The notes beneath the pieces are model-generated. The model was not told the origin of the DNA. It ran no database searches and saw nothing but the letters and a program-made list of their open reading frames with translations. Position numbers and translations under genes: made by a program. Positions 32,730 through 42,182 of a stretch of DNA of 64,000 bases are shown piece by piece (within the stretch, counting starts at the first letter, position 1; every line of letters starts with the position of its first letter). The stretch comes from Corythucha ciliata (Eukaryota > Arthropoda > Insecta > Hemiptera > Tingidae), in the NCBI GenBank assembly GCA_038030265.1, contig CM075938.1:55173189-55237188 (forward strand). The letters are read 5' to 3'.

Positions 32730-35621
32730 TTATTTTATTATAAAAAAAAAAAATCTCAGAGCCGACACGTAACAATTTCTTTTATAAAATGCAGTACTTG
32801 TTCTTGGTAATGAAATACCACTATTAACAAAATTTCTGGAAAAAGGAAGATTAGACAAATGAACAGGCTTAATACCTACCCTATAAACATGAAGGCAAGA
32901 CTGATAACGAAAAATCTGTTGAATAGTCCAAACATTAAATAATTTATGGAGTAACGAAGAGGGAAATCTATAATCTTTATTTAAGATAATTTTAAGTAGA
33001 CGATTTTGAACAATCTGAACTTTCCTAACATAACTTTTGCAAGCTCCTCCCCACAAAAGAATGCCATACTTGATAATCGAAAAAGCTAACCCAAAGAAAA
33101 TTTTTCTCAAACACCCAGGACTTAGGAAGTAACGAATTTCTTTGAATAAATAAAATAATTTCCTTAGTCTGGAGATTAAATTATCAATATGGGACTTATA
33201 GCTTAAGCGACAATCAATTATAATTCCTAAATATTTACACTGATCATCAAAGGGTAATGCGTAACAATCATCATGGCAATTACCACCAAAACAAGATAAA
33301 TTACTATGCAGTAAGACCTTATGATAGGGTGGGAAACGTCTATTACTAATAGCAAAACGAAGGACTGATGTTTTTTCTACATTTAATCCTAACTCATTAA
33401 CATTAAACCAATTTTTAACCCAAAAGAGGTCGGAGCAAATTGCATCAACTACCTTACAATAATCATCTCCCCAAAAAATTAGTGCCGTATCATCAGCGAA
33501 ACCAAACATTTTACCCCTAATATTCAAACTCAACAAATCATTTATATAAAGTAAGAACAAAATTGGACCCAATACCGTGCCTTGAGGGACACCCCTATTG
33601 ACAGTGACTTCATCACTAATAGTGAGACCAATTCGAGTAACCTGAGGACGATCCGTTAGGAACGAACTGATCAGTTTGAGAGGAACGCCACGTATGCCAT
33701 AGTTATAAAGCTTCTTACATAATAATTCATGATTAACGGAATCGAAAGCCTTCTTCACGTCTAAGAAAACACCAAAAACATACAAGCCATCATCGAGTTT
33801 TTGAGACACAAGCCCATTAAGATCATATAGAGCATCCTCCGTGCTTATCCCCTTCTGAAACCCATATTGGTTTTTCGATATAATTCCATTTAAATTCAAA
33901 AACTTAACAATTCTTGCTTTGATACATTTTTCGAAGATTTTAGATATCGACAAAGTTAACGCAATTGGCCTATAATTCCCCATATCACATTTAGACCCTT
34001 TTTTAAATAGTGGTATAACAACAGTCTTTTTTAGGGCAACAGGGTATACACCTTCAACCAGAGCTAGATTGAATATATATGCTAATGGAGCTACCAGAAA
34101 ACAAGCAAACTTTTTCAAAACAGTGTTACTAATACCATGAGCAGTAAAGGAACAGGATTTTTTTAGCTTATTAATATAATCAAATAATTCCCCCGGTACG
34201 ATCGGCGACCAAAAAAGAGAATTTTTAGGAGCAATAGGGTAGTTGCTGTATTTACACGCATGCATTACCGAAACAGTCTTCCTAATATCATCAGCAATAC
34301 CTGACCCAACAGAAGAAAAATAATAATTCATAACATTTGCTATATTAGCATCCCCATTTATAATGGAACCATTAATATCTTTCACTTCACCTATCTTGCC
34401 ATGGGAACTACCCACCTTTCTATTCGAAGCCAAATTAACAGTTTCCCATAGCGCCTTTGGGTCACCACCACTCTCCTCAATATAATTTTCAAAATATAAA
34501 CTTTTAGCCCTCCTGATCACAGAATTCAATATATTCCGATACCTCTTGTAATAAATATCAAAAATAGTATTATTAGCATGTTTTCGCCGTTCTACATTTA
34601 ATTTATCTCTAAAACGTATTGAGACTAAAATACCTTGTGTAATCCAACCTTTAATTTTTTTCCGTTTTCCGGTGAATTTCTTTACATCCGAACTGCGTTC
34701 GATATTCAACTCTAACGTGGTACAGAAATTTGAGAAAGCCACATCCACATCCTTACTACAATAAACCTCCTCCCAGGACACACGCTGCAAAAGCCTTTCC
34801 AGTAATTCAAAATTAATGACTTTAACGACCCTACTACCATTATCACTACCCATAGGAGACAGAAAAGACCCCGTATTCAGACTGGCCATAGTTGTAAAAT
34901 GGTCCGTAAAATCACTGGTATAAACATAGCCCATACTCTCCTCCGTCAAAAAACCCTTCGAGAAAATATGATCAAGACAGGACCTAGACTGTCCAGAGAT
35001 CCGGGTACAATCATTAATGGCAGTAACAAAACCGTACTCAGCCAAAACATTCATGTATTCCAAGGATAAATTAGTTTTCTTACATATATCTATATTTAAA
35101 TCCCCACCAAAGACGTGAAATTTACAATTCCCCACATTTTTAAAATGAGATTCCAGAGAGTTTACAAACTGTAATTTATCTCTATCACCCGAGATGTACA
35201 CGGCAGTGATCCCTATCAGAAATAGATTCATATAATTAATAGTAATAAAAACCGAGTTGCAATTGTCTAACACATCCAGCACAGCAGCTGAAATCAACAT
35301 ATCCTTCCTAACATAAACCGTTACTCCTTCTGCTTTGTTAATATGAGCAGAACTCTGAAAACACTCATAACCAGGTATAGAAAAAACTAGGCCATCAGTA
35401 TTCCAGGTTTCGGTAAGAATAATGACGTGTAATTCAAACTTAACAGATTGCAAGAAACACAAAAACAAATCAAAATTACTCTTTAAACTACGAATATTTT
35501 GATTAAGAACATTTAATCCCCCATACTGAGATATGCTCGATCCAATTTCATTAATACATAAACTACTCATTGTTTTGATAGACTCACAAGAGTCAAGGAC
35601 CTCTTCATAAGAAACCGCCAT
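32730..35621 (-). CDS. LINE ORF2: endonuclease and reverse transcriptase, 963 aa
   Basis: Makes DNA nicks and reverse-transcribes the element's RNA. Residues about 36-250 form an APE-type endonuclease: LNQNIRSL at 38, LTETW at 69, GGDLNID at 172, SCLDHIF at 214, SDFTDH at 236. The reverse transcriptase spans about 525-780: PLFKKGSKCDMGNYRPIAL, NQYGFQKGIS, FLDVKKAFD with catalytic D621, NRGVPQGTVLGPILF, and the active-site box FADD at 708-711. A Cys/His-rich patch (CFGGNCHDDCY) lies near residue 777. No frameshift or stop is present and the length is usual for the class. The start chosen is the first ATG, 93 bases after the ORF1 stop; how the second ORF is translated is not visible. Confidence 0.92.
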   Translation of the reverse strand: MAVSYEEVLDSCESIKTMSSLCINEIGSSISQYGGLNVLNQNIRSLKSNFDLFLCFLQSVKFELHVIILTETWNTDGLVFSIPGYECFQSSAHINKAEGVTVYVRKDMLISAAVLDVLDNCNSVFITINYMNLFLIGITAVYISGDRDKLQFVNSLESHFKNVGNCKFHVFGGDLNIDICKKTNLSLEYMNVLAEYGFVTAINDCTRISGQSRSCLDHIFSKGFLTEESMGYVYTSDFTDHFTTMASLNTGSFLSPMGSDNGSRVVKVINFELLERLLQRVSWEEVYCSKDVDVAFSNFCTTLELNIERSSDVKKFTGKRKKIKGWITQGILVSIRFRDKLNVERRKHANNTIFDIYYKRYRNILNSVIRRAKSLYFENYIEESGGDPKALWETVNLASNRKVGSSHGKIGEVKDINGSIINGDANIANVMNYYFSSVGSGIADDIRKTVSVMHACKYSNYPIAPKNSLFWSPIVPGELFDYINKLKKSCSFTAHGISNTVLKKFACFLVAPLAYIFNLALVEGVYPVALKKTVVIPLFKKGSKCDMGNYRPIALTLSISKIFEKCIKARIVKFLNLNGIISKNQYGFQKGISTEDALYDLNGLVSQKLDDGLYVFGVFLDVKKAFDSVNHELLCKKLYNYGIRGVPLKLISSFLTDRPQVTRIGLTISDEVTVNRGVPQGTVLGPILFLLYINDLLSLNIRGKMFGFADDTALIFWGDDYCKVVDAICSDLFWVKNWFNVNELGLNVEKTSVLRFAISNRRFPPYHKVLLHSNLSCFGGNCHDDCYALPFDDQCKYLGIIIDCRLSYKSHIDNLISRLRKLFYLFKEIRYFLSPGCLRKIFFGLAFSIIKYGILLWGGACKSYVRKVQIVQNRLLKIILNKDYRFPSSLLHKLFNVWTIQQIFRYQSCLHVYRVGIKPVHLSNLPFSRNFVNSGISLPRTSTAFYKRNCYVSALRFFFFIIK

Positions 35622-35714
35622 TCAAAGTCCATAAAAAGAGCACCACATTCAAAAATATAACAAAAACAGAGAGGTAGACGAAAATAAGGAAGAATATAAA
35701 CATTGAAGCAAGGA

Positions 35715-36764
35715 TCACTTAACAATAGCCTCAGGTGCAACGGTTCCAAAGTTGAGCCTTTTCAAAACATCCATTTTTTCAATTTGATCCAGACTAGATA
35801 GGCGAATTGCACGTGACGCAGAGGAATCATCTTTTTTTATGAAAATTTTACCGTCAGAAGTCCAGACAAAACGATACTCATACTCCTTCGCAAATTTCCG
35901 GGTAAACCAGAGCAGGCGGCTGTTTACAGGTGTAAGCTTCTCATTTACAAAAATCCTTGTCTGAGACCAAGTAGAATTTAAATCCTTCGCAGTAACTCCT
36001 TTATTCAATCGCATTTGCTTCAGCCAAGACTTTTTCATCACAGAATTACGAAATTTTATAACTATCGGCGAAGAATACTCATTAGCTCTCTTCTGAGACT
36101 TATCCACGCGATAAACCGAATCAGCGTCACTGTCCACAAAAGGTATATCAATTTTACTCGCGAATGTCTTAATAATACTTTGAACACTTTCATTGTCCAA
36201 TACCGGGATTCCTCTAATCTCAATCGTAGAAGATAGCATACCTTGATCCAGCTCGTTTACCTTAGACTTTAAGTCAAACAGCTCCTTTCGAAGACTCTGA
36301 TTTTCACCCTGGAGAGAAACATTACTTGTCTTTAACTCCTCCAAGCAAGAGCGAAGACTACACAACGTCGCAGACATATCTTCGAATTTATCATTAAAAA
36401 AAGTCATCGAATTCTCTACCGCCTGCACATCCTTTCTAACATCACAAAATTTGCTCAACAACAGATCCATTTTTTTATTCAGCTTAGAAACCTCAGATGC
36501 ATTGACCTCCGCATCGCCCTCTTCCTCAGATTCGGAAACAGACCGAGATTCATCATGATGTTCAGGCCCTTTTAATTCCTTATGCAACTTAAGTTTATAA
36601 CACTTATCGCATTTCCAATTGTCCTTTAAATCCTTCCTCATTTTCTTGAAATTCTCAAGAGATTTTACTCTTGTACACGACGGATGGAATTTTGAATGGC
36701 AAACCACGCAGTTTATCGTCTTCTTAGGCGAGAACAAATCTCTCGAACACGCCGCACAGTCCAT
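35715..36764 (-). CDS. LINE ORF1: PHD-finger RNA-binding protein, 349 aa
   Basis: Probable nucleic-acid-binding partner of ORF2. Residues 3-55 form a PHD-type zinc finger, C-x2-C-x12-C-x2-C-x4-H-x2-C-x21-C-x2-C, with the usual Trp (W50) before the last Cys pair. An acidic stretch follows (SVSESEEEGDAE), then a coiled coil of about 80 residues with regular Leu spacing (SKLNKKMDLLLSKF to FDLKSKVNELDQ). The C-terminal part begins STIEIRGIPV, an RRM-like first strand as in other LINE ORF1 proteins, and ends with a conserved-looking block from IFVNEKLTPVNSRLLWFTRK. The ATG at 36764 was chosen because it directly precedes the first Cys pair; the frame is open further upstream but without Met codons of note. 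Confidence 0.85.
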   Translation of the reverse strand: MDCAACSRDLFSPKKTINCVVCHSKFHPSCTRVKSLENFKKMRKDLKDNWKCDKCYKLKLHKELKGPEHHDESRSVSESEEEGDAEVNASEVSKLNKKMDLLLSKFCDVRKDVQAVENSMTFFNDKFEDMSATLCSLRSCLEELKTSNVSLQGENQSLRKELFDLKSKVNELDQGMLSSTIEIRGIPVLDNESVQSIIKTFASKIDIPFVDSDADSVYRVDKSQKRANEYSSPIVIKFRNSVMKKSWLKQMRLNKGVTAKDLNSTWSQTRIFVNEKLTPVNSRLLWFTRKFAKEYEYRFVWTSDGKIFIKKDDSSASRAIRLSSLDQIEKMDVLKRLNFGTVAPEAIVK

Positions 36765-36873
36765 AATTAAATAGAAATTAACGACACAGCACAATAACAA
36801 ACAAAAGTCCAACAAAAAGATCGACGATAGAAAAAATACGAAGTGACCTCAACGAGAGCTCAACAACAACAAC

Positions 36874-37340
36874 ATTTTTTTGGTTTTAACCACGAATTAA
36901 TGCTTTTTCTAAACTGAATCCGCGATTTTAGCGCTTTTTCTCAATTTTAGCTGCAGCTTACCCTTTCACTCCGCGAATTAGCTAAATATTTTTCTTAATT
37001 GTAGCTGTTAGTTAGCGCTTTTTTTCACTGATTCACAGCTGAAACTGAGAACAATCTCTGATTCACGGGAATCAGAGATTATTCTCAGTTTCAGACGTGA
37101 ATTAGCAATTTGTCTAAATTTCAACCCCAAATTAGCGTCTGGAAGTTGCATCGAGAAATCTCTAATTAGTGATTTTTCCCGATTTTGGCCACGAATATTT
37201 GCATTTTCCAAACTTTAGGCACTTGTACACTGGTACACAGCACATTAGTGCGCCTACTCAATTTTAGCCGCCCAAGGACCTACAAAAACTATAGGGATCA
37301 GCGTTTTTTAAAAAAAATTAGCTCCAAAATTGCCTCCAGG
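36874..37340 (-). repeat. Type A array, right of the LINE
   Basis: Continues the array of 31600-32425 in the same orientation. It includes a 25-bp hairpin (CTGATTCACGGGAATCAG region, about 37040-37095) and the special unit TTGCCTCCAGGAGGCGCGAA at 37331. Confidence 0.7.
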
Positions 37341-37680
37341 AGGCGCGAATTAATACTTTTCGCTTGTCCTTTGAAGAAAGTAGTTATCAATGGCAATCTC
37401 TTGACGAAAGAAACACTTCTCAGCAAACAATCTTAGCGGTGTGTTTCCTTACTTTACGTCACAGTGTGAATGAATTTCCGTCACTGCTAGGATTACTTTT
37501 TTTACAGCTTAGTGCGAAACTCGCGGGTAAAGTGACGCTTTCCCCACTCGTAATGAAATATACTATTCAAGTATTCTGTCGTCCGCCCTTTTCCCCCTCG
37601 TTTTGCTATACGCGCCCCCTAGGACACGGCGCTGCGCGCGCCCCAGGCCCGGCTCCGCCCCCCGCGGCTCTGTAATATAG

Positions 37681-38090
37681 ACTAAATCAGCCAATCCAAG
37701 CCACACAAAAAAGCCAAATCAGTGAAACACGCCAATTTTTCTTCCCAATAAACCCCCACATAGGCCGAAATCGGTTAAATAAACGCTGAAATTGGTTATT
37801 TGACCGTGAAATCACTCAATTTATTGATCCAAGGCTCGTACACACTCACTGGCGGGCCTACATCTTTCAGGGCATAAGCTGGTGCGAAAATATCTATGAG
37901 GCCCTTCAGTCTCTAATAGCGTTCTCCATTTGCATGGAGCAGTTCACTTCCATTCGTCTTCACCATTAACATATGTTTTAATTCAGAGAGGTCGGATGGA
38001 AATATTTTTGTGCACTTTTTTTTTTTTTTTTTTCAAAACAAATGAACGAAAAGTTGGTACAAATGGAAACTCTGAAAACAGCGATGAATA
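37681..38090. other. Gene-free spacer
   Basis: Weak type B phrases occur near 37700-37820 (CACGCCAATTTTTCTTCCC), then sequence with no feature apart from a 19-base T run at about 38018-38034. Confidence 0.4.
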
Positions 38091-38565
38091 ATTATGTTGT
38101 TTTTTTTCGATTTTATCAGCGAATGAGTGCTTTTTCTCTAGAATTGAGCCGAACATTATCGTTTTTCTCAATTTCAGCAGCGAATTAGCGATATTTTTTT
38201 TTCCATTTTTAGCCGTAAACTAGCGCGTTTTCTCCATCATTTTTGCCACGAAAAGTTGATTCCAGACATCGGAAATTGGCGTTTTCCCAATTTTTGCAGT
38301 GAACGAGCACTTTTTCTCCATTTAGACACGAAATGTCAATTATTTTCAATTATGGCCGCGATTTAGCGCTTTTCCTCAATTTCAGCCTCGAGCTGGAGTT
38401 TTTTCTCAACTTCAGCAGCAAATAAGCGACTTTTTCACATTTAGCCATGAATTTGCACTTTTTCTCAATTACCTTCATGGGCGAATTGGCGATTTTTTCA
38501 CATTTAGCCGTAAGTTAACGATTTTTCTCATTTTAGCTCCAAATTAGCGTGTTTTTTCCCCCTCA
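38091..38565 (-). repeat. Type A array, left arm of an inverted pair
   Basis: Units such as ATTTCAGCAGCGAATTAGCG and CATTTAGCCATGAATTTGC every 29-32 bases. Faces the plus-oriented array at 38985-39830 across a 400-bp centre. Confidence 0.7.
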
Positions 38566-38984
38566 ATCATAGCTTTTTATAAATTTCATGCCACGACCCC
38601 CCTCGATTTTGGATCTTTAAAACCACTTCCAGATTAGCCCGTATAGGTCCAAGTAGGCGTGCAGCTATTGCGGGGCCCACTAACGCGGGGCAGAGCCGTT
38701 TCAAGCCCTCTCGAGGGCTCCTAGGCGAGAATTATCATGGGTCTCCACCCCCCCCCCCCAAGGGCGTAGACTGTGGGCAGCTGCTCACACTTTTTCAAGT
38801 CTTCTTCGTTCGAAACCACTCAACAATCGGAAACCGTCATTTGCCTCTTCAAACTGGCTGACCATCCACGTTTGCCCATTTTGCCCTTGGAAAATTTTGG
38901 AAAACCAAATTGTATTGAAAATTTATCCCGAAATACTGATTTTTCACAGGAAAAATGGTCATTTTTACGTATAAAATTAATAAA

Positions 38985-39830
38985 AACGCTAATTCGTGAC
39001 TGAAATTGAGAGAAATCGCTCATTCACCGCCTGAAATTAAGAAAAGCGCTTATTGGCAGTTAAGATAGAGAAATCGCTAATTCGCGGTTAAAATTGGGAA
39101 AACGCAAATTTTTGTGCTTTCTGGAGGACCGCCGCAAATTCAAGGCTGTAAGTGAAGAAAATCGCGGGTAATATTGACCAAATAAAAAATCGGGTTAAAA
39201 TTGGGCAAAACTGGCAAATTTACACCTGAAATTGCGAAAAATCGCCGATTCGCTTATAAAAATAGATAATAGATGCTAATTCGTTGCAAAATTAGCAGAA
39301 AACGCTGTTTCTCTCAACAAATCGCTAATTCGCGGATAAAATGAAGGAAATCACTAATTCGCGGATAAAATGAAGGAAATCACTGATTCGCGGATAAAAT
39401 GAAGGAAATCACTAAAAAAGCTTATGCGAGGGCTAAAATCTAAAAAACAACGCGGTTAAACTGGAAATGGCGCGTCTAAAATTAAGAAAAACGCACATTT
39501 TCCGCTCAAATTTGGAAAAAAGAGTAAATTCGCCGCTAAAAATGGGGAAAAATTGAGAAAATCGCTAATGCCAGGGATAGAAACGCTACTGCACTGCTAC
39601 AATTGAGAAAAAGCGCTAAGCCGCGGCCAATATTGAGAAAAATCTCTAAACCGTGGATAAAATTAAAAAAAGGAAATGGAGAAAATTTGCTAATTCAAAG
39701 ACTAGAAACGCTAACTACGCCGTTGAAATTGAGAAAAAGCGCTAATTCGCGACTAAAATTGTGTTAAATCACTAATTTCCGGATTAAGTGTGGTAAAATT
39801 TCTAATGGGAACTTGCACATTTTTCAAGCA
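38985..39830 (+). repeat. Type A array, right arm of an inverted pair
   Basis: About 28 units such as GCGCTAATTCGCGACTAAAAT. One stretch at about 39323-39417 contains three nearly identical 34-base units (GCGGATAAAATGAAGGAAAT), a recent local duplication in an otherwise diverged array. The array resumes at 40130-40400. Confidence 0.75.
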
Positions 39831-40129
39831 CTGTGTTTCTTGAAGAGGGCTCTTCCACAACGCTATTGCTCTCATTAAACATTGAAATCAATCAAGGATT
39901 TTTTTAGAGCGGATTTTTAAACATTTTGAGTGGGGATTTGATAACGTCAAAGCCTATTTAATGAAATGGATGGTATGAGGAAGAGGGGGGTAGACATATT
40001 TTCAGGGGGACAATATTTCTTGTTATTTGTAAACAAAAAATGTTAGCCCTATAATCACATATCTTCAAAAGTAGGCGCAACTTGAGTTGCGCAAGAGCGC
40101 AAACTAAGAAGGGTGCTTAAAAAAATTAT

Positions 40130-40400
40130 AAAAAAAATCGCTAACTCACAAATAAAACTGAGGAAAAAACCTACTTGTGGAAAATTAAAAAAATCGCTAA
40201 TTCATGGAATAAAACGCTACTTTGCTGCTCAAGTTGACAAAAAGCGCAAATTCGTTGCTATTTACCGGGGGAGGGAGGGGCGCTAGCCCGAGCCTGAAAT
40301 TGAGAAGGACGTTGCATGCAGCCAAAATTGATAAACGCGTCAATTTGCGGGTAAAGTTGACAAAAAGCACTCATTCGGGGCTAAAAATTATGAAATTCGC
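40130..40400 (+). repeat. Type A array, continuation
   Basis: About nine units (AAAATCGCTAATTCATGGAA and similar) after a 300-base gap (39831-40129) that shows no feature. Confidence 0.65.
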
Positions 40401-40714
40401 GGGTTGAAGCATAAGCGCTAATCAAGATATTGCAATTTCCAGGTCTTAATTACAGCGAAACTGCATGTTTCAGGGCCTTTTGTTCGTGTCTGAATATTTG
40501 CGAAATTGTAGGTTTGATGTATTTATTCCTGCGAAAGTGAATCGGATTCCCGTAGCCGTCCGCGAAATCGCTTAAAGTTTGACGACTATACCCTCAAAGT
40601 TGCAGCATTTCGTAGGCAAATATCCGTGAAATTAAAAGTTATCTAGCGGAATATTCGTATTACAGGAAGTTTCAGGGACTTTTGTATTTAGTGAGAGCGA
40701 ACCCAGGTTACATT

Positions 40715-42082
40715 CAGTGGTGCAGCGTATTGGGGGGGGCGGTGGGCGGCCCGCCCCGGGCATCACTTGAAATGGGGCACCACCCGGCTGAGGCTTCTAT
40801 TTATTTTCAACGTGAATAAGTTAAAGAACCGAGCACAGTTGGGATAAATATTGGCTCCTTTTGCGCACCACCGGTACAAAACACTCCACATCTATTCAAC
40901 TGCCCAGTCCCCATAGTTGCTAGGTGCTCCGTGAAAGAAATCGTGGCTTCAGGTCTACCAAGAGGCACCAAAACCGCACAAAATGGTCCATTGCAGACCA
41001 GGGCACCCCCCCCCCCAAAGAGCTATCTATAAACAGTGTAACGAGTGTTAGTTGGTAGGAGGAGGCGTAAAAACTACAATGAAGTTGACCGCGAGCTAAG
41101 TCTTGAGCGATGCCATGGCTCTCTTTTAGAGGCAAAACAGTTTAAGAACTGGCCAGGGGCTGTGGGTTGCATCCCACACCAGGTCAGTGCAAACCCGCTC
41201 CGTCCCTTCACACGTCAAGTGTAAGCTGGAAGAATTTGACAGAGCCAACCTCACGAAATTGAAGTATTTTGATTAACCAAAGGAGGAAAAATTGTTTTTA
41301 TGTAGAGCCGAATCCGTAAAATTGTTTTTTGTTGAACCAAATAACCCCCAAAATTGGTATCTTGACTTTGGCACGGAACTTGGGTGCCAAGTTCCGCGAA
41401 TTCTGTTGTTTGAAGATACTAACCCTCAAGACTGGTATTTTAACGACTAATAAAGCCTTTGAGATTGGTTTATTGAAGCACAAAACCTGTGAAGTGGGAA
41501 ATTAGGGGTTTCAGGAGTTAAACCCGTGAAAGTGTTTTTTGAAAAGCCGGATCCTCATAGGTTGTGTTTTTCATGTAAGCCAAGCCAAGCTTATGATTTT
41601 TTTTTTCTGCAGAGTCAAACCCTCAAAATTGTTGTTTTCAACGATTAAACCCCACGAGATCGGTTTCTTGAAAACCCATTCTCGTGAAGTTGGTTCTCTC
41701 CGGAACACCCCCCCCCCCCTTGGTTGATCATTCATCATGTTTTTATTGGCTTAATTATTACTGCAAATCTAGCTCACAGAGACTATGAAACTGCTGATTT
41801 TTGCCCCGAGAAACATTCCCACGCCAAGAATCTGACACCGCAGTCTGTTTATTACGAAAAAAGGCGAATATGTTAAATAGGGCATGGTCCTTCCCCGTTC
41901 CCTGGTAAATTGAATACGATGTTTGAGAGAAAATTTCCCCGAGAACCCAGAAAGTTTTCCCTACCCTAAGCACTGGATGATTTCCGATTGAGGCGAGTAG
42001 CGCGATACTAGCATGTTTTTATAGTGGGAGGGGGCATCAACCTTGACCCCTCCGGGCATCAAAATGTCACGCTACGCCCCTG
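40715..42082. mobile_element. hAT-like element, 1.37 kb, with type B array
   Basis: Starts CAGTGGTGCAGCGTATTGGG at 40715 and ends CACGCTACGCCCCTG at 42082. The 8-bp duplication GTTACATT is exact (40707-40714 and 42083-42090). A type B array fills 41230-41720 (AAAATTGGTATCTTGAC, GAAATTGAAGTATTTTG units). No coding frame, hence non-autonomous. Confidence 0.85.
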
Positions 42083-42149
42083 GTTACATTGACTTAGGAA
42101 GGGCATGACCCTTACAAGTTACTACCCCCTTTCCACCACCCCAGTAACT

Positions 42150-42172
42150 GTTTGGGGGGCCTCGAAACGCCA
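42150..42172. mobile_element. Isolated hAT-like right terminus
   Basis: GGGGGGCCTCGAAACGCCACTG, minus-strand CAGTGGCGTTTCGAGGCCCC, lies 70 bases after the previous element. The partner end was not found. Confidence 0.4.
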
Positions 42173-42182
42173 CTGGTATAGC

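Larger units (their letters stand above)
32426..36873 (-). mobile_element. Full-length non-LTR retrotransposon (LINE), CR1/Jockey-like
   Basis: Both ORFs are open (36764-35715 and 35621-32730), separated by 93 bases. Upstream of ORF1 is a 5' UTR of about 110 bases. Downstream is a 3' UTR of about 300 bases with a perfect 10-bp stem hairpin, and the 3' end is a run of AATCCT units and not poly(A). PHD-finger ORF1 plus an APE-type endonuclease and RT in ORF2 suit the CR1/Jockey group; the clade was not resolved. The sequence on both sides is type A array, so a target duplication cannot be told from the array itself. The lack of any break suggests a young copy. Confidence 0.88.
31539..37672 (+). 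mobile_element. hAT-like element carrying type A array and a nested LINE
   Basis: Starts CAGTGCCAGCCTTTG at 31539 and ends GCGGCTCTG at 37672. Both sides carry the 8-bp duplication TAATATAG (31531-31538 and 37673-37680), which fits the hAT superfamily. Subterminal GGCGCC-rich blocks match the element at 12469-14531. The interior is type A repeat in minus orientation (31600-32425 and 36874-37340), interrupted by the LINE. Without the LINE it is about 1.7 kb with no transposase, so it is non-autonomous. It lies just downstream of the MFSD11-type gene. Confidence 0.85.
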
